Program-made: the position numbers and the translations under genes | Part shown: piece by piece, positions 35,649 to 43,955 of the stretch | Position numbering within the stretch: the first letter of the stretch is position 1 | How the letters are laid out: each line of letters begins with the position of its first letter | Notes under the pieces: model-generated | What the model was told of the DNA's origin: nothing | What the model saw: only the letters and a program-made list of their open reading frames with translations | The model's database searches: none | Source: Streptomyces fradiae | Lineage (GTDB): Bacteria > Actinomycetota > Actinomycetes > Streptomycetales > Streptomycetaceae | Assembly (NCBI RefSeq): GCF_041270065.1 | Contig: NZ_CP065958.1 | Location: forward strand, 930,001 to 994,000 | Direction of reading: 5' to 3' | Length of the DNA stretch: 64,000 bases

Positions 35649-36671
35649 TCACAGGGCCGTCGCGGCCCGCCAGGCGTCGAGCACGGTCCGGTCGCCGTGG
35701 TGGGTGAAGCGCGGGTCGTCGGCCCCGTACCGCCCGTAGACGAGCAGCAGCAGGTCCCCGGCGGTGCCCTCGACGGTCGCGGTCGCGGTCACCGCGCCCT
35801 CGGCCCGGCGCTGCCAGCTGAAGCCGCCCCCGCCGAGGGTGAGCGTCCAGGCGGCCCCGGAGTCGGTGGCGGCGAGCCGGATGCTCGCGCCGTCCCGGTC
35901 GAGCTGCGCGACGGGCTCGGCGACCCAGGAGAAGTACGGCAGGTTCTCCAGGAACTCCTCGATGCCGTCGGCGGCCGTCTCCGGGTCGACCGGGCCGGGC
36001 GCGCGGCCGAGGGCGAGCTCGGCGTCGGCGTGGTGGACGACCGCCTCGAAGAGCAGCCGGCGCGGGAAGAACCGCACGTGCGGGTCGGCGCCGTGGGACC
36101 ACATGCGGGTGTCGGGGTCGGCGGCGCGCAGCGTCCGCAGGCTCGCGGCGGCGCTCCCGGCGAGCCAGTCGGGGTACGCGGCGGGGTCGTCCGGCAGGTC
36201 GAGCGGCACGTCCTTCGACCAGACGCGCTCGGTGGCGCGGGTGCGGACCAGGTGCTCGATCCAGCGGTGGGTGGTGCCGTGGTGCTTGATCAGGTCGGCG
36301 AGGGTCCAGCCGGGGCAGCTGGGCACCGGGGTGGCGGGGTCGGCGCCGCGGACGAGCGTGACGAAGCTCTCCACACGGGCGGCGACGGCGTCGAGCCGGG
36401 CCGGATGCACGTCCTCGGTGAGCCCGAAGCCCTGCGACACCTTCAGCAGCTCCTCCCGCCACGCCCCGGGCGGCTGCCGCAGCGCGACGTCGCGGAAGAG
36501 CCCGTCGAGTCTGCGCCGGTCGGCCGCCGGAAGCCCGCCGAGGACGTACGCCGTGCCCTCCAGCCACTTCACGGCCGTGTCGGGGTCGAGCACCTCGTCA
36601 CCGGCGGTCTCGACCGCCGTGACCAGCTCGGCCAGGGCCTCGGTCAGCGCACTGAGCAGCGCCTCGCTCAT
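35649..36671 (-). CDS. Maleylpyruvate isomerase-family mycothiol-dependent enzyme
   Basis: 340-aa protein. Residues about 110-260 match the MDMPI N-terminal (DinB-like) helical domain (VESFVTLVRGADPATPVPSCPGWTLADLIKHHGTTHRWIEHLV, in pieces), in which His residues bind a metal; the C-terminal about 90 residues match MDMPI_C. The first about 90 residues form an extra helical domain. Mycothiol-dependent S-transfer or isomerase chemistry is expected, substrate unknown. GGGAGGGGAAA precedes the ATG at 36671. It is divergent from a SGNH hydrolase with a palindrome between. Confidence 0.82.
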   Translation of the reverse strand: MSEALLSALTEALAELVTAVETAGDEVLDPDTAVKWLEGTAYVLGGLPAADRRRLDGLFRDVALRQPPGAWREELLKVSQGFGLTEDVHPARLDAVAARVESFVTLVRGADPATPVPSCPGWTLADLIKHHGTTHRWIEHLVRTRATERVWSKDVPLDLPDDPAAYPDWLAGSAAASLRTLRAADPDTRMWSHGADPHVRFFPRRLLFEAVVHHADAELALGRAPGPVDPETAADGIEEFLENLPYFSWVAEPVAQLDRDGASIRLAATDSGAAWTLTLGGGGFSWQRRAEGAVTATATVEGTAGDLLLLVYGRYGADDPRFTHHGDRTVLDAWRAATAL

Positions 36672-36708
36672 GGGTTTCCCCTCCCGGTTCTCCACTCGGC
36701 GCCGGGAC

Positions 36709-36724
36709 CATACCGCACGGTATG
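36709..36724. promoter_or_regulatory. Palindrome overlapping divergent promoters
   Basis: CATACCGCACGGTATG, perfect 7-2-7 dyad. Its right half overlaps TATGAT (36721-36726), a -10-like hexamer 9 bp before the ATG of the SGNH gene, and its left half overlaps TATGGT on the other strand, a -10 for the MDMPI gene. A regulator bound here would block both. Confidence 0.55.
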
Positions 36725-36735
36725 ATCGCCGGGCC

Positions 36736-37515
36736 ATGGAGATCAATGCCACCTACACCAGTCTCGTCGCCGTGGGCGACAGCTTCACCGAGGGTATGTC
36801 GGATCTGCGGCCGGACGGGTCCTACCAGGGGTGGGCCGACGTCCTCGCGGGCCGGCTCGCCACCCGCACGCCCGGCTTCCGCTACGCCAATCTGGCCGTG
36901 CGCGGCAAGCTCATCGGGCAGATCGTCGACGAGCAGGTCGACGCCGCCGCGGCCATGAATGCGGACATCGTCACACTGGTCGGCGGGCTCAACGACACCC
37001 TGCGCCCGAAATGCGACATGGGCCGGGTGCGCGCCCTGCTCGGCGAGGCCGTCGAGCGGCTGGCGCCGTCCTGCGGACAGCTGGTCCTGATGCGCAGCCC
37101 CGGCCGCAACGGCCCCGTCCTGGAGCGTTTCCGGCCCCGGATGGAGGAGCTCTTCGGGTACGTGGACGAGCTCGCCGCCCGGCACGGCGCCCTGGTGGTC
37201 GACCTGTACGGCGCCCCGGCGCTCGCCGACCCGCGGATGTGGGACGTGGACCGGCTGCACCTCACCGGCGAGGGGCACCGCCGGGTGGCCGAGGCGGTCG
37301 CGGAGACCCTGGGCCTGCCGCCCGCCTTCGACTGGCGCGCCCCGCTGGCCCCGGCCCCGCGCCCGGGCTGGGCCAGCCGCCGGGCCGCCGACGCCCGCTT
37401 CGCCAGGCAGCACCTGGCCCCGTGGATCGGCCGCCGCCTCACCGGCCGCTCCTCGGGCGACGGCCGCCCGCCGAAGCGCCCGGAGCTGCTGCCGTACGAG
37501 GAGCCCGCGCTCTGA
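36736..37515 (+). CDS. SGNH/GDSL-family hydrolase
   Basis: 259-aa esterase-type protein without a signal peptide. Block I VAVGDSFTEG contains the nucleophile Ser, GGLNDTLRP is block III, and the catalytic Asp/His pair is in WDVDRLHLTGEGH. The C-terminal 50 residues are Arg/Pro-rich. With TATGAT only 9 bp upstream and no ribosome binding site, the mRNA is probably leaderless. The natural substrate is not evident. Confidence 0.9.
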   Translation: MEINATYTSLVAVGDSFTEGMSDLRPDGSYQGWADVLAGRLATRTPGFRYANLAVRGKLIGQIVDEQVDAAAAMNADIVTLVGGLNDTLRPKCDMGRVRALLGEAVERLAPSCGQLVLMRSPGRNGPVLERFRPRMEELFGYVDELAARHGALVVDLYGAPALADPRMWDVDRLHLTGEGHRRVAEAVAETLGLPPAFDWRAPLAPAPRPGWASRRAADARFARQHLAPWIGRRLTGRSSGDGRPPKRPELLPYEEPAL

Positions 37516-37594
37516 GGGCCGCCCGCCGCCGGCATGTCACGCGCGAGCCGAAGCTCAGCTCCTGCTGCTACGACATGTACGCGTGCGGGTGAAG

Positions 37595-37622
37595 GGCCCC
37601 GGCCGTACAACCGGCCGGGGCC
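37595..37622. terminator. Terminator between convergent genes
   Basis: 11-bp perfect stem GGCCCCGGCCG / CGGCCGGGGCC, 6-nt loop, 79 bp after the SGNH stop and 16 bp from the permease stop. Confidence 0.85.
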
Positions 37623-37638
37623 TCGTGGGTGCCCGGTC

Positions 37639-39084
37639 TCAGGCCGGGGTCTCTTCCAGGGTTCTGGCGGTGTCGGTGGTCTCCAGGCATGAGTTCCTGC
37701 GGCTGTAGAGCAGGTAGACGGTCAGGGCCAGGGCGAGCCACCCGCCGAACAGCAGGTAGGTGGCGAGCGGGAGTTCGTACACCAGGTAGCCGCAGGCCAG
37801 GATGGAGAGAATCGGTACGACCGGGTATCCGGGGACGCGGAATCCGCGCTCCAGGTTCGGGGCGGTTCGGCGGAGGATCAGCACGCCGAGCGAGACGACG
37901 GCGAAGGCGACCAGGGTGCCCATGCTGGTGAGGTCGGTGAGCAGGTCGAGCGGGAAGACCGCGGCGAGGAGGGCGACGAAGCCGCCGGTCAGCAGGGTGG
38001 TGAAGACGGGGGTGCCGGTGCGCGGGCTGACGCGGTGGAAGGCGGAGGGCAGCATGCCGTCCCGCCCCATGGTGTAGAGGATGCGGCTCTGTCCGTAGAG
38101 GACGACGAGTGTGACGCTGACGATGGACAGCACGGCACCGGCGGAGAGCAGGACGGCGGGCCAGCCGGCACCGGTGAGACTGCCGAGGATGACCGACAGT
38201 CCGGCCTCCTGGCCCTCGAACCGGGTCCAGGGCTGCGCGCCCACGCCGACCAGGGCCACCAGGACGTAGACGGTGGTGACTCCGACCAGTGCCAGGATGA
38301 TGGCCAGCGGCAGGGTGCGCCGGGGGTTGCGGACCTCTTCGCCGGCGGTGGAGACGGCGTCCAGACCGATGAAGGAGAAGAAGACGGTGGCCGCGGCGGC
38401 GCTGACGCCGGCCATGCCCATGGGTGCGAACGGCAGGAGGTTGCCCGCGTCGAAGGCGGTGGCGCCGACCACGACGAACAGGGCCAGCACGCCCAGCTTC
38501 ACCACCACCATGACCGTGTTGACCACGGCGGACTCCTTGGCGCCGCGCACCAGCAGCAGGCAGCACAGGCCCACCAGCACGACGCCGGGCAGGTTGACGA
38601 TGCCGCCCGCGCCCGGGGGTGCCGAGATCGCCGCGGGCATCTGGAAGCCGAAGAGCCGCTCGGTGAGGTCGTTGAGATACTGCCCCCAGCTCACCGCGAT
38701 CGCCGCGCCGGAGACCGCGTACTCCAGCAGCAGGCACCAGCCCACGGCCCAGGCGGCGAACTCCCCCAGCGTGGCGTACGCGTACGAGTACGAGGAGCCG
38801 GAGACGGGCACCGCCGACGCCAACTCCGCGTAGCACAGCGCGGTGAGGGCCGCGACGACGGCCGCGAGAGCGAAGGACACGATCACGGCGGGACCGGCCT
38901 CCGGCACCGCGGAGTCCAGCGCGAAGAAGATGCCGGTTCCGATGGTGGCGCCGATGCCGATCATCGTGAGCTGGAAGAGTCCGACGGTACGGCGCAACCC
39001 GCCCGCTTCGCTGGAATCCGTCGTGAAGGAGTGCAACGGCTTGCGTCTGAGGAACTGCTGACGCAGCGTCGGCCGAGTGGGCAT
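37639..39084 (-). CDS. APC-family amino acid permease
   Basis: 481-aa, about 12-helix cytoplasmic-membrane permease. The first helix region IGIGATIGTGIFFALDSAVP carries the APC substrate-binding GxG motif, and FFSFIGLDAVSTAGEEVRNPRRTLP is the conserved helix 6-7 region of YfnA/cationic-amino-acid-type transporters (quoted in part). GGAGAGG lies upstream of the ATG at 39084. It follows a LysA-family decarboxylase on the same strand 77 bp downstream, so the pair probably imports and decarboxylates an amino acid. Confidence 0.92.
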   Translation of the reverse strand: MPTRPTLRQQFLRRKPLHSFTTDSSEAGGLRRTVGLFQLTMIGIGATIGTGIFFALDSAVPEAGPAVIVSFALAAVVAALTALCYAELASAVPVSGSSYSYAYATLGEFAAWAVGWCLLLEYAVSGAAIAVSWGQYLNDLTERLFGFQMPAAISAPPGAGGIVNLPGVVLVGLCCLLLVRGAKESAVVNTVMVVVKLGVLALFVVVGATAFDAGNLLPFAPMGMAGVSAAAATVFFSFIGLDAVSTAGEEVRNPRRTLPLAIILALVGVTTVYVLVALVGVGAQPWTRFEGQEAGLSVILGSLTGAGWPAVLLSAGAVLSIVSVTLVVLYGQSRILYTMGRDGMLPSAFHRVSPRTGTPVFTTLLTGGFVALLAAVFPLDLLTDLTSMGTLVAFAVVSLGVLILRRTAPNLERGFRVPGYPVVPILSILACGYLVYELPLATYLLFGGWLALALTVYLLYSRRNSCLETTDTARTLEETPA

Positions 39085-39161
39085 GAGGGGACCTCTCCGG
39101 GCTGGCGGATACGGGGACGGGTACGGGCGTTGGGGAGGAGGGAGGGGAGCTGCGAGGCTGC

Positions 39162-40487
39162 TCAGGGAACGTCGTACAGCGGCGGCTGTCGCGTGCGATC
39201 GCTCGGTTCGTCGCGTCGCAGCAGGTCGGCGTAGGTCTCCCGGCGCACCACGGCCCGCGCCTCGCCGTCGCGGCAGAAGACGACGGGGGGCCGGAGGGCG
39301 CCGTTGTAGTTGTTGCTGAGCGAGAACGAGTACGCGCCGGTGACCGGCACGGCGATCAGGTCCCCGGGACGGGGGTCCCGAAGCCGTACGCCCGCGCTGA
39401 GTACGTCGCCGGATTCGCAGTGCCGGCCCACCAGGTCGTAGGGCTCTCCGCCGCCCACCCGGGTGGCGACCGTGGCCTCGAAGCGCTGCCCGTACAGCGC
39501 GACTTCGAGGTTGTCGCCCATGCCGCCGTCGACGCCGACGAAGGTGGGCCGGCCTCGCTTGACCGTGGCCACGCGGTAGAGGGTCGCTCCGGCCTCGGCC
39601 ACCATGGACCGTCCGGGCTCGATGATGATGTGCGCCTCGGCGGGCAGCGTCTTGCGGGCCGTGTCCACCAGCGTGTCCAGGTACTCCTCGACGCTGGGCG
39701 GGTGGTCGTCGTACGTGTAGCGGACGCCGAGGCCGCCGCCGAGGTCGTAGACGGCGAAGGTGCCGAGGTCCGCCACCGCCTCCACGGCGCGGGCGAACGG
39801 CTCGGTGTCGAGGATCTGGGATCCGACGTGGACGTGGACTCCGTCGAGCCGCAGCCGGTCGCTGCCGCGCAGCCGGGCGATCGCCTCCCGGGCCTGCGGC
39901 AGGGTGAGACCGAACTTCGAACCCTCCTGCCCGGTGGAGACCGCGGCATGGGTGTCCGGGCGGATCCCGGGCGTCACCCGTACGAGAACGGGCTGCTCGC
40001 CGGTGACGATCCGCTCCAGCCGGTCGATGTCGTCGAAGTTGTCGATGACGATCAACCCGGCTCCGGCCTCCACCGCCATCCGCAGCTCGGCGTCCGTCTT
40101 GGCGTTGCCGTGCACGACCAGCGAGGCCGGGTCGACTCCCCCGGCCAGGGCCAGGGCCATTTCGCCGCCGCCCGCGACGTCGATGCTCAGCCCCTCCTCG
40201 GCGAGCAGCCGGTACACCGCCGTACAGGGGAACGCCTTGGAGGCGAACGCCACCCGCGAGTTCTCCCAGCGAGCGGCGAGCCCGTCGGCGTAGCGGCGGG
40301 CGCGGGCCCGCAGCGCCTTCTCGTCGATGATCAGCGCGGGCGTGCCGAAGCGCTCCGCGAGGTCGGTCACCGGGCAGCCGCCGATCACCAGCTCCCCGTC
40401 CCGACCGAGCACCGTGCCCGGCGGGAACAGCGCGAGCAGCGCCTCCTGGGGCGTCGAGACGTCGGTCGGCGCGACCGGAATGGACAT
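39162..40487 (-). CDS. LysA-type PLP decarboxylase (diaminopimelate decarboxylase family)
   Basis: 441-aa fold-type III (alanine-racemase-like) decarboxylase. The Schiff-base Lys84 is in VAFASKAFPC, HVHVGSQI is the PLP-phosphate-site strand, EPGRSMVAEAG follows, and CESGDVL supplies the catalytic Cys at the dimer interface. It is somewhat shorter than housekeeping LysA, and it sits in an amino-acid permease/PucR locus, not with homoserine/threonine genes, so it could be a secondary lysA, or act on a related diamino acid. Divergent from the PucR gene. Confidence 0.85.
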   Translation of the reverse strand: MSIPVAPTDVSTPQEALLALFPPGTVLGRDGELVIGGCPVTDLAERFGTPALIIDEKALRARARRYADGLAARWENSRVAFASKAFPCTAVYRLLAEEGLSIDVAGGGEMALALAGGVDPASLVVHGNAKTDAELRMAVEAGAGLIVIDNFDDIDRLERIVTGEQPVLVRVTPGIRPDTHAAVSTGQEGSKFGLTLPQAREAIARLRGSDRLRLDGVHVHVGSQILDTEPFARAVEAVADLGTFAVYDLGGGLGVRYTYDDHPPSVEEYLDTLVDTARKTLPAEAHIIIEPGRSMVAEAGATLYRVATVKRGRPTFVGVDGGMGDNLEVALYGQRFEATVATRVGGGEPYDLVGRHCESGDVLSAGVRLRDPRPGDLIAVPVTGAYSFSLSNNYNGALRPPVVFCRDGEARAVVRRETYADLLRRDEPSDRTRQPPLYDVP

Positions 40488-40598
40488 GGTTCTTCCTCCG
40501 TGCTTGCGGTACGGCCGGCTCCCGCACTCGGGCCGGTCGCATCATGTTCCGGTCCGCCCACCCGGACGCGCCTTGTCGCGATCGCCTAGGATCAGGAG

Positions 40599-41843
40599 AT
40601 GATTCCGTCGGAAATGACAAGCACCGGCAACGGAGCGGGCGAGGAACTCTTCGCCCTTGCCGACGCCATCGCCGCGGTCATCGGCGGATCGGTGGCCATC
40701 GAGGACATCGACACCCGGGTCGTCGCCTACTCGACGCGGCCGGGACAAGCCATCGACGAGCTGCGCCGCCAGGGAATCCTTGGTCGGCGGGTCCCCGAAC
40801 AAGCCGGCCTGCAGGCCGAGCGACAGCTGCGCCAGTACCGGCAGGTGCTGGCGGCGCCCGGCGTCCTGCGGCTGCCGGGGCTGGCCGAGGGCGAGCTGCC
40901 GCGCGCCGCCGTCGCCGTGCGCGCCGGGGACCTCCCGCTCGGCACCATCTGGGCGATCGAGGACGGGACCGCACTCGACGATGCGGGTGAGCGGGCCCTC
41001 CTCGACGGCGCACGGACCGCTGCCCTGCACCTGCTGCGCCGCCGCGGCGCCGCCGCCCTGGAGTTGCAGGCACGAGAGCAGGCACTCCGCGCGGGCCTCG
41101 ACGGCACCGTCCCGGCGACGGAGACGGCCTACCGGCTCGGGGTCCCGGTGAACACGTCACTGATCCTGCTCGGCTTCGCCCCGGCGGGCGCCTCCTCGGA
41201 CACGGCCGCGCTGCTGACCCGGCTGGGTGCCGACCTCGGCCGGCACTGGGCAGCGGTACGGCCCTCGGCCGCCGTCGCCTCCGGTCCACGCGCCGTCTAC
41301 GCCCTGCTGCCCGAGGCCGACCTGGACGCGGCGCGGCGCCTCGCGGCCCAGGCCCTCGCCTCGGTTTCGCGCCCTCGCGGGGAGCCGCTCCGCGCCGCCG
41401 TCAGCCGGCCCACCACGTTCCTGGGCGAGCTGCCCGAGCTGCGCGGGGAGATCGACGACATCCTGCGGGTGACCACGGACGACCTCGACGCACCAGCGGT
41501 GGCCGCACTCACCGACGTCCACGCCCGGGTGCTCCTCGCCCACCTGGCCGATGAACTCGCTGGGCGGCCCCGGCTTCGTCACCCCGGTGTCGAGGCGATG
41601 CTCGAACACGACCGCACCAAGGACACGCACTATGCCGCCTCGGTCGCGGCCTGGCTGGACGCAGCCGGAAACGCGGGAGAGGCGGCACGCCGCCTGACGA
41701 TCCACCAGAACACCCTCAAATACCGGCTGCGCCGCGCCCGCGAACTGTTCGGCCTCGACCTGGACCAGCCGGACGACCGCCTCTCCTGCTGGCTGCAGCT
41801 ACGCATCCACGCTTCGAAGCGCGCACGCCCGTACGCCCCCTGA
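40599..41843 (+). CDS. PucR-family transcriptional regulator
   Basis: 414-aa regulator: an N-terminal GAF-like sensory region (VAIEDIDTRVVAYSTRPGQ, AVAVRAGDLPLGTIWAIED) and a C-terminal PucR helix-turn-helix (WLDAAGNAGEAARRLTIHQNTLKYRLRRARELFGLDL, in pieces), which is the family hallmark. AGGAG abuts the ATG at 40599, so the ATG at 40614 may be the true start. Divergent from lysA-like/permease, separated by 111 bp, so it is the likely ligand-responsive activator of those genes. Confidence 0.9.
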   Translation: MIPSEMTSTGNGAGEELFALADAIAAVIGGSVAIEDIDTRVVAYSTRPGQAIDELRRQGILGRRVPEQAGLQAERQLRQYRQVLAAPGVLRLPGLAEGELPRAAVAVRAGDLPLGTIWAIEDGTALDDAGERALLDGARTAALHLLRRRGAAALELQAREQALRAGLDGTVPATETAYRLGVPVNTSLILLGFAPAGASSDTAALLTRLGADLGRHWAAVRPSAAVASGPRAVYALLPEADLDAARRLAAQALASVSRPRGEPLRAAVSRPTTFLGELPELRGEIDDILRVTTDDLDAPAVAALTDVHARVLLAHLADELAGRPRLRHPGVEAMLEHDRTKDTHYAASVAAWLDAAGNAGEAARRLTIHQNTLKYRLRRARELFGLDLDQPDDRLSCWLQLRIHASKRARPYAP

Positions 41844-41892
41844 CCGCCGAGCCACCCCCTGAAGAAACCGCGCCAAGCCGGACTGTGTTCGG

Positions 41893-42252
41893 TCACAGTC
41901 CGGTGGCCAGCCAGACGGTCACGGCCGCGGTGGCGATGAGCCCGACGTTGAGTGTGATCTGGCGGTCTTCGCCGGTCAGGTGGACGGCGATCGCACCGGT
42001 CTGCAGGAGGACGAAGCCGATGGCCGCGGCCGGCGCCGGCGAAGGAGCGATGCCGGTCGACGGGGGCAGGATCAGCCCGGTCGCGCCGAGTATTTCGACC
42101 GTCCCCAGCGCCCTGAGGGCGGGCAGGGGAACGCGGTCGACCCAGGCCATCATCGGCCGGAGCTGATCGCGGCTCCGGATCACCTTCAGCGTGCCCGCGT
42201 AGAAGTAGAAGAGCGCGAGCAGGCTCGCGGCGATCCAATAGGCGAGAGTCAT
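41893..42252 (-). CDS. DoxX-family membrane protein
   Basis: 119-aa protein with four predicted membrane helices; start YWIAASLLALFYFYAGTLKVI, then PALRALGTVEILGATGLILPP, characteristic of DoxX-like proteins, which are redox- or thiol-linked small membrane proteins. It lies downstream of a cupin gene on the same strand (95 bp) and converges with pucR. Confidence 0.85.
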   Translation of the reverse strand: MTLAYWIAASLLALFYFYAGTLKVIRSRDQLRPMMAWVDRVPLPALRALGTVEILGATGLILPPSTGIAPSPAPAAAIGFVLLQTGAIAVHLTGEDRQITLNVGLIATAAVTVWLATGL

Positions 42253-42347
42253 TGGTTCCCGTTCTCGGGGCCACCGGTTCGCGGTGCCCCGTCGATTGTG
42301 TCGGTGGCCAGGGAAGCCCCTGGACGAGGCCCGGTCCGCCGTGGGCT

Positions 42348-42842
42348 TCAGGCGAGGTCGGTGGCGGGCCGGGTCGCGTAGCGGCTCATCGCGTCGATGT
42401 TGGCCTGTGGCGTCAGCGGCCGGCCGGCAGCGAGGACTTCCTGGAGGTCGCGGAAGTACTGCACGTACAGGTCGGGGGTGAAGGTGCTGAGCATGACGGC
42501 GGGTTGGTCGCCCAGGTTGGCGAAGGTGTGCGGGATACCGGGCGGAACCATCACGAGCGTGCCCCTGGCGGCGTCGTAGTCCTCGTCCCCGACGGTGAAC
42601 CGCACGGTGCCGGACAGGATGTAGAAGCCCTCGTCGTGTCGGGCATGGCGGTGCTGCGGCGGCCCCTGGGTGTGCGGGGCGAGGACGGACTCGGCGATCG
42701 CGAGGCGGTGCCCGGTGTGGCTGCCGTCCTCCAGAACGCGCATGTGCGTGGTGCCCAGGACGATCGTCTCGCCGCCGCCGGGGCCCACCACCGATACGGC
42801 AGGGGCGGTCGGCTGCGCGCTGGTCTTCGCTTCTTCGGTCAT
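42348..42842 (-). CDS. Cupin-domain protein
   Basis: 164-aa single-cupin protein. The metal-binding motif 1 is PQHRHARHDEGFYILSGTVRF (His-x-His with Glu), and motif 2 is VMVPPGIPHTFANLG with the third His. A metal-dependent oxygenase or isomerase function is possible; DoxX is the probable operon partner. The ATG at 42842 is used; GTG at 42848 is an alternative. Divergent from a LysR regulator with a palindrome in between. Confidence 0.85.
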   Translation of the reverse strand: MTEEAKTSAQPTAPAVSVVGPGGGETIVLGTTHMRVLEDGSHTGHRLAIAESVLAPHTQGPPQHRHARHDEGFYILSGTVRFTVGDEDYDAARGTLVMVPPGIPHTFANLGDQPAVMLSTFTPDLYVQYFRDLQEVLAAGRPLTPQANIDAMSRYATRPATDLA

Positions 42843-42897
42843 GCTCACGAGTGCACCGCCAGGGACCTGACGGTGTCCAAGACCCATCCTGCAGCGC

Positions 42898-42916
42898 CGA
42901 TACCTCATCGGTATCG
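42898..42916. promoter_or_regulatory. LysR operator candidate
   Basis: CGATACCTCATCGGTATCG, a perfect 7-5-7 palindrome with the T-N11-A character of LysR sites (ATACC / GGTAT), in the 81-bp gap between cupin and LysR genes, 7 bp before the LysR start. It fits autorepression with control of cupin/DoxX. Confidence 0.65.
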
Positions 42917-42923
42917 TTGCAGC

Positions 42924-43775
42924 GTGGAGCTACGGACCTTGCGCTACTTCGTGGCGGTCGCCGAGGAACGCCACTTCGGCCGGGCCGCCACCCGCCTGCA
43001 CATGAGCCAGCCGCCCCTGAGCCGGGCGATCAAGCGGCTGGAGGCCGACATCGGCGCCCTGCTGTTCACCCGCTCACCCACCGGGGCCACGCTCACCCCC
43101 GTGGGCGCCGTGCTGCTCGACGAGGCGCGAGCGCTCCTCGACCACGCCGACCGCGTCCGCGTGCGCGTGAGCGCGGCAACCGGCCTCGCGACCCTCACCG
43201 TCGGCATCCTGGGCGACGGCACCGACCCGGGAGTGTCCAGGCTCGCGGCCGCCTACCGCCGAACCCACCCCGGCATCGACATCCGCATCCGCGACACGGA
43301 TCTGACCGACCCGACGTGCGGGCTGCGCGCCGGACTGGTCGACGTCGCCCTGACCCGGGCGCCGTTCGACGGGACCGCCCTGACGGTGCGTGCGCTGCGG
43401 TCCGATCCGGTCGGCGTGGTGCTGCGCGCCGACGATCCGCTGGCCCGCCGCGACCGGCTGCGGCTGGCCGACCTGAGCGACCGCCGCTGGTTCCAGTTCC
43501 CCCAGGGCACCGACCCCAGCTGGCAGTCGTACTGGAACGGCGGCAGGCCACGTGAGGGACCGGTGGTGCGCGCCGTCCAGGAATGCCTGCAGGCCGTGCT
43601 GTGGAACGGAACGGTCGGCCTGGCCCCCCTCGGGCACGACCTGCCCGAGGAACTGACCGTGGTACCGCTGATCGACATGGCGCCGAGCCGAGTGGTGGCG
43701 GTGTGGAACGAAGGCGACACCAACCCGTTGATCCGATCCTTCATCGAGATCGCCACAGCCGCGTACCGCCACTGA
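42924..43775 (+). CDS. LysR-family transcriptional regulator
   Basis: 283-aa regulator. The N-terminal winged helix is standard: LRTLRYFVAVAEERHFGRAATRLHMSQPPLSRAIKRLEADIG (in pieces), followed by a periplasmic-binding-like effector domain. GTG at 42924 is the only sensible start. Divergent from the cupin-DoxX genes and presumably their regulator. The MFS exporter gene follows on the same strand 180 bp downstream. Confidence 0.92.
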   Translation: MELRTLRYFVAVAEERHFGRAATRLHMSQPPLSRAIKRLEADIGALLFTRSPTGATLTPVGAVLLDEARALLDHADRVRVRVSAATGLATLTVGILGDGTDPGVSRLAAAYRRTHPGIDIRIRDTDLTDPTCGLRAGLVDVALTRAPFDGTALTVRALRSDPVGVVLRADDPLARRDRLRLADLSDRRWFQFPQGTDPSWQSYWNGGRPREGPVVRAVQECLQAVLWNGTVGLAPLGHDLPEELTVVPLIDMAPSRVVAVWNEGDTNPLIRSFIEIATAAYRH

Positions 43776-43839
43776 GCACGCCCGGCGCGCAGAGGGCGCT
43801 ACGGCCACGCCCCCCACGATGCTTCACATTGTCAATTGT

Positions 43840-43922
43840 TTACTTAAGCACCTCAAGCATTCACTTGACCATCTCAAGCATCGGGGCCTACCTTCGTCAT
43901 ATTACTTGAGGACATCAAACAT
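43840..43922. repeat. Three 21-bp operator-like repeats upstream of an MFS exporter
   Basis: Copies at 43840-43860, 43861-43881 (contiguous) and 43902-43922. Each has a half-site like ACTTGA and, after five bases, TCAAGCAT; the middle copy contains the perfect palindrome CTTGACCATCTCAAG. Starts are 21 and 41 bp apart, close to two and four helical turns. The segment is AT-rich compared with its surroundings and ends 33 bp before the exporter ATG. No regulator gene of a fitting family is adjacent. Confidence 0.8.
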
Positions 43923-43955
43923 CTATGAGCTGAAGCACCGAGAAGGTCCCCACCC

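Noticed and set aside
37551..37592. A Cys-rich frame ending SCCYDMYACG just before a terminator, resembling a small cysteine leader or RiPP core
   Set aside because: There is no in-frame ATG, GTG or TTG start within reach, no downstream gene on that strand to attenuate, and no modification enzymes nearby.
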